DNA from: Terebella lapidaria
Lineage: Eukaryota; Annelida; Polychaeta; Terebellida; Terebellidae
Direction: 5' to 3'
DNA: 64,000 bases
NCBI GenBank assembly: GCA_949152475.1
Contig: OX424555.1
Location: forward strand, 96,257,515-96,321,514
The notes under the pieces were generated by a model. The model was not told the origin of the DNA, made no database searches, and saw only the letters and a program-made list of their open reading frames with translations. Positions 46,657-56,811 of the stretch are shown here, in pieces; position 1 is the first letter of the stretch, and every line of letters starts with the position of its first letter. The translations under genes and the position numbers were made by a program.

Positions 46657-47630
46657 TTTAATCTCCATGTTAACATGTACATATTTGTATGGTAATGCTC
46701 TGAATGTTGGTGTATACTGTATTCATGGTGCACAGTACAGTAGTGCACAATTATACTGATGTAGCAGGTACGTGTTTTACCCAAATATATTTCTAGAATA
46801 CACGGTAATAGTGTATTCAATGTTTCAATAGAATATTTGTACTATGTGATGTGCATAGTACCCCTAGAGTATCTGGAATACACGGTATCAGTGTAATCAA
46901 ATTTTTCTATAGCCCAATATTTTGTACTATGTGATGTGCATAACACCTCCAGGATATTTAGAATACACAGTAACAGTGTATTCCATTTTTATAGCTCATT
47001 ATTTTGTGCTTGTGTTCACAGCACCTTGAAGGTAAAATCTAACACAATTTGTCAGTATTATCAGTTACCTGCAGCATTCAGTAACTGGTGTTCACATGTG
47101 TGATAGAGTTTAAATCAGCATGAGTATGTGTAAGTGTGAGGACTACTGAATTTAACCTGCATGTGTCATGATGTGTGGTACAAGTACATGTACCCTGTAC
47201 AAATATTTATCAGTATTGCTGATAATTGTGTATATTTGGAATCCGTCCGTATCAATACTTACCTGCAGCAGAATGCAGAATGTACAGTGTCATATATTGT
47301 TGTTGCAGTAAGTTTTACAGGATGTAATCCTGTGAGTGTTTTATGTAGTTCAGAAATGTTTCTAAGTGTCATGTTTTAACATTTATATTCCAAGGGAATA
47401 TTTGAGTGCATGAAATGCATGTAGTGTTTGCAGCAGGACTGGTGTGACCACACTTTATTTTAGTGTGAATCCACATGATAGATCTAGAATGTCACTTACC
47501 TGATTACCAGTCAGTATTATAATTTATCTGTATCACTGTGTAACTGTGTGCCAAACGGACACGTTATGATTTGTATATTTTTGTGGTATTATCCTGTTTG
47601 CGAGGTCGCAAAACAGATAATAAGGGGGTA
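46657..47630 (+). other. 3' non-coding region and polypurine tract of the element
   Basis: About 970 bp without a gene. Three diverged tandem units of about 95 bp at 46793-47010 each contain GAATACAC(G/A)GTA and TACTATGTGATGTGCATA or a variant. The polypurine tract AAGGGGG is at 47622-47628, directly before the 3' LTR. Confidence 0.7.
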
Positions 47631-49347
47631 ATGAAAAGATTTAGTCTTTTTATGTTGTATTTAGTCAGTACAGGTGTTCATGTATTCATACAATCATCGG
47701 AGATTGTTATATTTCACTTGTATTCAACGGTCGGCAAACGAAGCTCGCATTGTTGTCATTAGCAGTTCACGATTACGAAGCGCCCGCGCTCAAACTGTCA
47801 CGAGTTTTGCCCTTTCGAGGCATATTGTGGGGCCATCAGGGAATGTCTACAGTCTTATACTACTGTATTAGACTAACTATGCCTTAATCTATTACCTCCA
47901 CCACTTGTTTTGTAGTAATACAACTCAAATCATTGTTTATTCCACAAAATAGTGCGTAAATCTGGCCAAACGGTAAACTTGTCGGCCATGTTTTCAGATC
48001 GTTTGTACTCGGCAATCTCCGTACCCGGGGTTGCCGAAGTGTATTTCTCTGTATATTCTTGCTCAGTTGTACTATTTATTACTTTAACTGGTATTATTGT
48101 GTTAATTTAACCCACACGAGTATAATTCTACATGAAGGAACATGTATTTCATAATAATTCACGCTCGGAAGCGTTGGCCAAGTTCGGCAAGTATGCAAAT
48201 AGGCTGCCGTTTCCCGTGATGCTTTGCGCGCACACTATAAAAGACCCGTCATACGGCGGGAGATTCAGAGTGCTCACCGGGGACCACTCTGTTCACATCG
48301 CTCGAACCAGAGATTCTGAGAGATCAAAGCCACTTGTAATCGATTGCTGTATCAATCACGGTACGACGAGTACCTACCCCAAACTTTCATCATGAACTGG
48401 AAATAAATTTAGTTTTCATGCACTGACCTATAGACTGTAAGATTCTGATGTTTTGATCACCCCAAATAAATGACGGGTCACTGACGGGTATGACGTCACC
48501 CCCACAATATTGTGGGGTAAGCCTAATGATGATGTAATCGACGGGTCCTGATGATAGAACCTTCCACCCCACTTATTTGACGGGTCATATAGGATAAATA
48601 TGACCACCCCATAGAATGTAGTTTATTGGCCTTGTACATGAATCTACCCCAATAATTTACGGGGTCACAATAGATGCAGATGATGATGCACCCCAAATTA
48701 TTTCCGGGTCATATAGGATAAATATGACCACCCAGCCGGGTTATAGATGACTACCCCATAAATTTAACGGGTCTGATGATTTTCTTTTGGGTCAAGTGCA
48801 TGATATAGATCCTTTTCTGTCAATAAAGATTTATCTTCTGATGTCCATTAATGAGCAACCCCATGAAGTTATCGGGTGCTACTCTGATGTGTTGATGAAC
48901 TGATGACTTATTTGCATACTGAATAGAACTGGCCACCGCGTTTAAACCTAGTATTCAATACCTGAATATTTAATATAATTTACTGGTGTTAAATCTGACG
49001 CGTTATGATGTCCACTGCATGCACCTGTAAATACATTATGATGTCTATTGCCTGAAAACCTGATGATTGATGCATTATTATTGGTACCGGTACATGATGA
49101 TTGATGTGTGACTGTTTGATATGAATTTGGGAGTTCAATAAAATATTAAATTGACATATTGCTTTTCTCTGAGTTTCCCCGGTTGAGAGAATATTCTTTG
49201 GAGAAAACTGATGATGAGAATTAGTGGTATTTCACAGTGGTAGATAAAACTTTAAGGGTCAATGTGATGGCTGAGTGAGCCTTATTGATACCGCTTCATC
49301 CTGACAAATGAAGAGAGTCGAGTGATCACAGTCGCTTGGTCATTACA
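47631..49347 (+). repeat. 3' LTR of the Ty3/gypsy element
   Basis: It has the same length as the 5' LTR, with about two differences. It contains the same TATA box (48236), TGACGTCA (48491-48498), inverted-motif array and AATAAA (49137-49142). Confidence 0.93.
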
Positions 49348-49720
49348 CTATGTATTCATTTTTAATTGTATGTGATTGCAAATAAACTGAAACTGAAACT
49401 GAGTTGAAATATAATTTTAGGTGAAAAGTTTGATCTGGCTGTGATTTCGTTTTTGTTATCGAACATGTCGAAATGGACATTCATATGCAATGGTTTCAGG
49501 GGTGATCTTGAAATCGCCCTTCAATAACCTTGAAGGATTAATGCAGCAATTTTGGTGGGAAAAAAAGAACAGTTGTGGCCTAAGATTTTACATTTCTCTG
49601 GTAATCTTCTCTATCCCTTGTTCTAGTTTTTCACACTTATTAGTACTTGTAATATATTTGGGGCAAAAGGAATGATAGTGCTACGGGGGATATACCCAAG
49701 CGGTCGTAGGCGACCGGAAG

Positions 49721-49936
49721 CGTCTAGTAAATTGAGATGTCCCAGTAAGCTGACAGATAACAGAGGTTTGTCATGAATCAATTCAAATTAAATCTATGAG
49801 ATTCCGGCCGGCTGAATGGAAAGTTAATTTTCTGATTCCGACTGTAATCTGAGAGAGCAGCAAGCACTGAATTAAAGACCTGTGTGCTGTCTCCTTGAGT
49901 TGTAACTAAAGAAAAAACTGGGCTGAATGATTTGTT
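49721..49936. other. Short unique spacer
   Basis: Lies between the end of the CCCCGAAC-hairpin element and GTC-HINE 6. Nothing is recognised in it. Confidence 0.5.
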
Positions 49937-51330
49937 AGGTTACCGGACCTATGGTCCGATAACCTATTGGCATGGCGTTGCGTCCGTCGTCGTCCGTCGT
50001 CGTCCACATTTTTATCTTTTTTGTTTATGGGCGAATTTTTCTGAAATTTTGCACAAAAATACTTAAAAATAATTCAAGAAGGAGGTATTTTTTAGTTTTA
50101 TTTTTTTCAAAATGGCGGCCGTTTTCGACGAAAAATGCCTGATTTTGGACTTTGGCGGCCATTTTCTCAAAATCTGTTCAGTAACTTTTTTTCTTTTTGA
50201 TACATAACACTCCTCATATGTACTTCTATGATGTCTATAAATTTCGTTGCGCTTGAATCGCTCGAAGTGGGCCATTTTGGCCCAAACTCGGCCCACATGG
50301 GACTTTCCCATGTTAAATTCTCCTGTGCCTCATAATGGGACACATTATGCCTAATATCTCACTTAATATTGAGATTAGAGACTGGGAATCAATTGTGGAC
50401 ATATAGGAAATGATATATCCTGAATATTCTCGTGACCTTGAATTTGACCTCTGACCTCAGTTTCAAGGTCAGAGCACAAAATGGCTTATATCTTGCTTAT
50501 TATTGACTCTACAGCTTAGGAATCAATTGTGGACATATAGGAAATGATATATGCTGAATATTCTGATGACCATGAATTTGACCTTTGACCCCATTTTCAA
50601 GGTCATAGGACAAAATGGCTTATATCTCGCTCATTATCGACTCTACATCTTAGGAATCAATTGTGGACATATAGGAAATGATATATGCTGATTATTCTGA
50701 TGACCTTAAATTTGACCTTTGACCCAATTTTCAAGGTCATAGGACAAAATAGCTAATATCTCGCTTGTCATCGACTTTACGGCTTACGAATCAGTTCTGA
50801 ACATATAGGAAATGATATGTGCAAATTATTGTCGTGACCTTGAATTCGACCTTTGACCTCATTTTCAAGGTCACAGGACAAAGTGGCTAATATCTCATTT
50901 ATTATCGATTTTACAGCTTAGGAATGAATTGTGGACATATAGGAAATGATATATGCTGAATATTCTCGAGACCTTGAATTTGACCTCTGACCTCATTTTC
51001 AAGGTCCAAGTACAAACTGGCTCATATCTTGCTCCTCTATTGACTGTATGGCTTGGGAATCAATTGTGGACATATAGAAAATGATATACACTGAATATTT
51101 TGATGACGTTGAATTTGACCTTTTGCCTTCATTTTCAAGGCCACAGCACAAAATTGCTAATATCTCTCTGTTTTGAATTTACAGCTTAGCAATCAACTGT
51201 GGACATGATATATGCTTAATATTATATATGCTGAATATTCTTTTGACCTTGACTTTAACCAGTGACCTGGCTAACATCTAAAATATTAAACATTGTCCGG
51301 TAACCTATCTTTGGCCCTTGGCCTAATTTT
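49937..51330 (+). mobile_element. GTC-HINE element 6
   Basis: It starts AGGTTACCGGACCTATGG, with a short GTC array (about 49983-50006), one 5' body and about seven monomers. It ends TGTCCGGTAACCTATCTTTG then GCCCTTGGCCTAATTTT. This is the same 3' subtype as element 8. Confidence 0.87.
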
Positions 51331-51563
51331 TTTACTTTTTGTCTTTTCTTTAGAATTGGTGACAATCTGTGAGATGGATTGCTTCCTCTTGAATTGAGCA
51401 GTCAGAATCTGATAGAGATTATAAATTAGTGCCATAATCCTTCTTAGTGGAAACTATATTGTTATTGGTTGGGTGTGCAGTATTGTAACATAATAATGGA
51501 ACTAATGCTTTAAAAAAAAATTATTTGCTTGTAGAAAGCAACCCACCAATAAATTTATTGACA
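51331..51563. other. Unique spacer
   Basis: AT-rich, with no recognisable feature. It contains the target of the next insert. Confidence 0.5.
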
Positions 51564-52785
51564 CAAGTATAACGCCATGTTTTAGAAAACATGGCAGAAA
51601 AAAACCCGGCCCTTTTATGTGTACGTGTTTCCCATGGACTCACAAATCTGAATTCAACACATTCAATACACAATCAACACATATATATGAATAACTCACA
51701 ACAATATTTGTACAGTTCATATAAAAAGTCACACAATCAGTCACATCAAAGTAAATGAAACAGGAAATTGTGTACACCCTCAGCCAACTTATCTCCCCCA
51801 AGTCCACTTAGATGTACGGTATCCTCGCCAGATCGCCAGTGCCAGTCTTTGGACCTAGCCGTCGGCAGCTCTGTTAAAAACATCCTACTAAATTCCTGCT
51901 CCATAAGTCGCCCAAGAATCTGGAAACTATCTTCTAGTTTAAAATCTCACATTCCCAATATGCCCCAAAACATCACCATAGGTTTAAATATTCACGTAGA
52001 GGCGGCAGGATTTGATGAATAGGCCTAAAGTGTATGTGTACAGCCGTATTACAATGGATAGATGTCTAACCGATCCTGCACATTAGGCCCCTAGGCATAT
52101 GTACAAAAATCCATAGCAGGGCTCATATAAAACTGGAATAAAGGTTATACCTATTGCCGGGTTTTTAAGTACCCGTGGTCGAAAGCACGGATTCGTCACG
52201 GCTTCGTTATGGCGGTCTTGGCTATTAAAGGCGATCGCGCTTGTGAAGCAACAAAATTTCTCATGCTTCAGTTTTATTATGCTACACGCTTGATCGCCCC
52301 ACGAAAAAAATGACCTAACAGGCCTAATGCAACTGTAATAATTCGTAAAGATAATTTTAAACTATTCTCTGAAATGCTTACACCTAGTCAAGTGTATCAC
52401 TGTCTGTCGCTGCAATACAACATATTCTTAGTGATTACTTGTTGGCGTAGTTATATAACGCAGTGATTATATCTGGGGCGGTTCAAATATGAGAAGTTCC
52501 AAAATAACCGGCAGGAGAATCGGTAATTGCACTTGCGAATACCAGCCGAAAACTCATTTGAAACAGCACTTCTCATTGTCATTCAAATTCTTATTTTTAG
52601 TATAGTGATATTAGCAGTGTTTTTAAATCAGTTTAGCGGAATTTGTCGGCTTTTGTTGCAAATTCGCGAAACCAACACCAATGTATGCTGAATCTAAGAG
52701 AGTCGTCCGAGAGAGTCGGAAGACAGGAGATACATAGGGTGAGGTCAACGACAATCACATATACCCGGCCCTGAGGGGCCGGGAA
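51564..52785 (+). mobile_element. CAAGTATAACG hairpin-ended insert, copy 2 (1222 bp)
   Basis: Same ends as 41281-43799: hairpin GCCATGTTTT/AAAACATGGC at the left and CCCGGCCCTGAGGGGCCGGG at the right. It lacks the nested MITEs of copy 1. No gene. A block at about 52100-52330 has no clear match in copy 1. Confidence 0.78.
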
Positions 52786-53745
52786 TTATTGATAAATAGG
52801 GGGATAGTATGAGGAACAATAATAATTCTGAAATTTGCCGATTCTGGCTGCAGCAATTGTATGAGGTATCTTCTATTTGCAAAGCTCAGCGTGACCCAAT
52901 TTCCTCAAACCTTTTCATCAACACAGGCAAACATGTACTTTTGTGATTTGGCACTTTGGCCAGCATACTGTTGTCAAGATTATTCTTGAACCACTATTCG
53001 TTTATTTTCCTTATGACTCTGTCCCTGTTTGACCAAAAGATCCTTTCTTGCAAAGGAAGATCCTCACTAACCGCATGTCTGGAGTGGACCTCAAAAATGA
53101 TCCGGCATGACATGTTGTGTTATCATGTACTTGGTGTCATTATAATGTCATAATCATTCAATAAACATTAAGGATTGATTGCATGTGGTCGTCATGAACC
53201 TGGCATTGACCAGTTGTCCATTCACTTATAATGTAAATATAAAGGTAACAAATTCATGAATTTACACACTTCCAATCAACGTGAAAACTTTGCCTTTCTG
53301 ATTGTTAGCCATCAAGGATTACTAACTGAGACTCTGTTTCTTACTAAGCGATGTTAAATTTGTTAAATTAATCATTTTCATATGTCATTTTCCGACCTAT
53401 TTCTCAGTCAACAAAATACACTCACAACAGGGCGAGCGAAAGGATTATGCTGTGCAGCAAATAGCTAGTGAGGCCAGTAAAACTCACAGGTGATATGTAC
53501 TCGGGTGCACCGAGGTGTTTGGGATTATGAATGTACAGCTCATTGTATTCATCTCGCAGAAAGCATAGCCCTAGATATTCTCATTATTTTGACGACAACT
53601 ATGAATAAATATATGCAACAGCCAGTGTTTGTCAAGTAGAACACTCGAATCTTCGTTTTGGTGAAACGTATAAAATGATTTATCTAATCATCAAATTGCA
53701 CAGCTTCCGTGATATCATTTATGAAACCATGCCTCGGTTCATCAT
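52786..53745. other. Non-coding stretch, nothing recognised
   Basis: 960 bp of AT-rich sequence without long ORF, repeat or element ends. It is probably part of the original spacer between units B and C. Confidence 0.5.
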
Positions 53746-55465
53746 CTATGCTTTATAATGGGACACATTATGCCTAATATCTCACTTAATATTGAGATTA
53801 GAGACTAGGAATCAATTGTGGACATATAGGAAATGATATATGCTGAATATTCTCGTGATCTTGAATTCGACCTCTAACCTCAGTCTCAAGGTCAGAGCGG
53901 CCGTTTTCTTTGAAAAATGACCAATTTTGGACTTTGACGGTTGTTTTCTCAAAATCTGTTCAGTAACTTTTGTTCTTGTTGATGCATAACACTCCTCATA
54001 TGTAACCCTGTGACATGTATCAATTTTGTTGCTCGGCCCAAATGGGCCCAAACTCGGCCCAAATGGGACTTTCCCATGTTAAATTCTCCTATGCTTTATA
54101 ATGGGACACATTAAGCCTAATATCTCACTTAATATTGAAATTAGAGACTAGAAATCAATAGTGGACATATAGGAAATGATATATGCTGAATATTCTCGTG
54201 ACCTTGAATTTGACCTCTGACCTCGGTTTCAAGGTCAGAGCACAAAATTCTAATATCTTGCTTATTATCGACTTTACAGCTTAGGGAATATTCTGATGAC
54301 CTTGAATTTGACCTTTGACCTCATTTTCAAGGTCACAAGACAAAATGGCTAATATCTCACTTATTATCGATTTTACAGCTTAGGGATCAATTGTGGACAT
54401 ATAGGAAATGATATATGCTGAATATTCTCGTGACCTTGAATTTGACCTCTGACCTCGGTTTCAAGGTCTCAGAGCACCAAAAGTATCTCGCTTATCAACC
54501 TTACAGCCTAGGAATCAATTGTGGACATATAGGAAATGATATATGCTGAATAATCTGATGACCTTGAATTTGACGTTTGACCTCATTTTCAAGGTCACAG
54601 GAAAGTGGCTAATATCTCGCTTCTTATCGACTTTACAGCTTAGGAATCAATTATGAACATATAAGAAATGATATATGCAGATTATTGCCATGACATTGAA
54701 TTTGACCTTTGACCTCACTTTCAGGATCACAGGACAAAATGGCTAATATCTCGGTTTTTGTCGACTGCTTAGCAACAGCTTAGCAATCAATTGTGAACAT
54801 ATAGAAAATGGTACATTCTGAACATTGGCATGACCTTGAACTTGACCTTTGACCTCATTTTCAAGGTCGCAGGACAAAATGGCTAATATCTCGCTTATTA
54901 TCGACTTTACAGTTTAGGAATCAATTATGAACATTTAGGAAATGTGAATATTCCTATGACCTTGAATTTGACCTTTGACCTCATTTTCAAGGTCAGAGAA
55001 CGAAATGGCTAATATCTCGCTTTTTCCCGACTTTACAGCTTAGCAATCAATTGTGAACATATAGAAAATGATGTATTCTGAACATTGTTATGACCTTGAA
55101 CTTCACCTCTGACCTAATTTTCAATGTCACAGGACAAAATGGCTAATAGCTCGCTTATTATCGACTTTACAGCTTAGGAATCAATTATGAACCTATAGGA
55201 AATGATATATGCTGAATATTGCTATGACCTTGAATTTGACCTTTGACCTCATTTTCAAGGTCACAGGACATAATGGCTAATATCTCACTTAATATTGACT
55301 TTACAGCTTAGGAATCAATTGTGGACTTACTAGAAATGACATATGCGGAATATTATCGTGTCCTTGAATTGACCAATGACTTTATTTTCAAGGTCACGGG
55401 ACAAAATACTAATATCTAAAATATATATTGTCCGGTAACCTTTCTTAGCCCTTGGGCTAATTTAT
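53746..55465 (+). mobile_element. GTC-HINE element 7, lacking its 5' end
   Basis: It begins inside the body (CTATGCTTTATAATGGGACA), without the hairpin and microsatellite, and has about eleven monomers. It ends TTGTCCGGTAACCTTTCTTA then GCCCTTGGGCTAATTTA, directly against element 8. It is either a 5'-truncated insertion or half of a copy cut by rearrangement. Confidence 0.8.
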
Positions 55466-56756
55466 AGGTTACCGGACCTATGGTCCGATAACCTATTGGC
55501 ATGGCGTTGCGTCCGTCGTCCGTCGTCGTCCGTCGTCGTCGTCGTCCACATTTTTATCTTTTTTGTTTACAGGCGAATTTTTCTGAAATTTTGCACAAAA
55601 ATACTTAAAAATAATTCAAGAAGGAGGTATTTTTTAGTTTTTTGATTTTCGCATTTTTTTCAAAATGGCGGCCGTTTTCGACGAAAAATGCCTGATTTTG
55701 GACTTTGGCGGCCATTTTCTCAAAATCTGTTCAGTAACTTTTTTTCTTTTTGATAAATAACACTCCTCATATGTACTCCTATGATGTCTATAAATTTCGT
55801 TGCGCTTGAATCGCTCGAAGTGGGCCATTTTGGCCCAAACTCGGCTCAAATGGGACTTTCCCATGTTAAATTCTCCTATGCTTTATAATGGGACACATTA
55901 TGCCTAATATCTCACTTGATTTTGAGATTAGAGACTAGGAATCAATTGTGGACCTATAGGAAATGATATATGCTGAATATTCTCGTGACCTTGAATTTGA
56001 CCTCTGACCTCAGTTTCAAGGTCAGAGCACAAAATGGCTTATATCTCGCTTATTATCGACTCTACAGCTTAGGAATCAATTGTGGACATATAGGAAATGA
56101 TATATGCTGAATATTCTGATGACCTTGATTTGACCTTCGACCAAGGTCACAGGACAAAATGGCTAATATCTCGCTTGTTATCGACTTTACAGCTTAGCAA
56201 TCAATTATGAACATATAGGAAATGATATATGCAGATTATTGTCATGACCTTGAATTTGACCTTTGACCTCATTTTCAAGGTCACAGGACAAAATGGCTAA
56301 TATCTCACTTATTATCGATTTTACAGCTTAGGAATCAATTGTGGACATATAGGAAATGATATATGCTGAATATTCTCGTGACCTTGAATTTGACCTCTGA
56401 CCTCATTTCCAAGGTCCAAGGGCAAACTGGTTCATATGTTGCTCCTCTATTGACTGTATGGCTTGGGAATCAATTGTGGACATGATATACATGATATAGA
56501 AAATGATATACACTGAATATTTTGATGACCTTGAATTTGACCTTTGCCCCTTCATTTTCAAGGCTACAGCATAAAATTGCTAATATCTCTCTGATTATTG
56601 AACTTACAGCTTAGCAATCAACTGTGGACATGATATATGCTTAATGTTATATATGCTGAATATTCTCTTGACCTTGAATTCAACCAGTGACCTGGCTAAC
56701 ACCTAAAATATTAAACATTGTCCGGTAACCTATCTTTGGCCCTTGGCCTAATTTTT
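55466..56756 (+). mobile_element. GTC-HINE element 8
   Basis: A complete-looking copy that abuts element 7: AGGTTACCGGACCTATGG start, short GTC array (55510-55546), one body and about six monomers. It ends TTGTCCGGTAACCTATCTTT then GCCCTTGGCCTAATTTTT. Unit C begins about 50 bp later. Confidence 0.87.
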
Positions 56757-56811
56757 CACATGGTATAATTACATATCCATACCCATGACACAACATGAGG
56801 TGCACAGTGAC

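Larger units (their letters stand above)
34052..49347 (+). mobile_element. Ty3/gypsy LTR retrotransposon, very young, interrupted by one large insert
   Basis: The order is LTR, primer-binding site, gag, pol (protease, reverse transcriptase, RNase H, integrase), a third ORF, polypurine tract and LTR. The two LTRs are 1717 bp each and differ at about two positions by eye, which points to an insertion age of perhaps 0.05-0.3 million years at common animal rates (inference). The ends show CTA on both sides, but no clean 4-6 bp target duplication is visible. The element is broken by one 2.5-kb insertion within integrase; otherwise the main frames look long and open. Family: Ty3/gypsy by the pol order RT-RNaseH-IN; clade not determined. 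Confidence 0.93.
31252..49402 (+). mobile_element. 3' end of a non-LTR retrotransposon (LINE), itself interrupted
   Basis: The pieces 31252-31408, 33893-34051 and 49348-49402 read as one segment ending AATAAACTGAAACTGAAACTG, the short tandem tail seen at the 3' end of many CR1/L2-like LINEs. It lies between two parts of the 120-bp array, with CTGAG present at both junctions as a possible target duplication. Only about 370 bp of 3' UTR is present, a typical 5' truncation. Family assignment is by the tail only. Confidence 0.5.
29978..49720 (+). mobile_element. CCCCGAAC-hairpin element, split by later insertions
   Basis: The 5' end TATCCCCCGAAC..GTTCGGCGGATAC forms a hairpin (CCGAAC/GTTCGG). 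The 3' end at 49684-49716 has the inverse CGGGGGATA followed by hairpin CGGTCG/CGACCG. Its own sequence is 29978-31251 and about 49403-49720; everything between is inserted. It contains two sets of tandem repeats and no gene. The layout (subterminal inverted repeats, terminal hairpins, tandem core) again resembles non-autonomous Helentrons. Reading the two parts as one element rests on the 120-bp repeat continuing across the gap. Confidence 0.65.
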
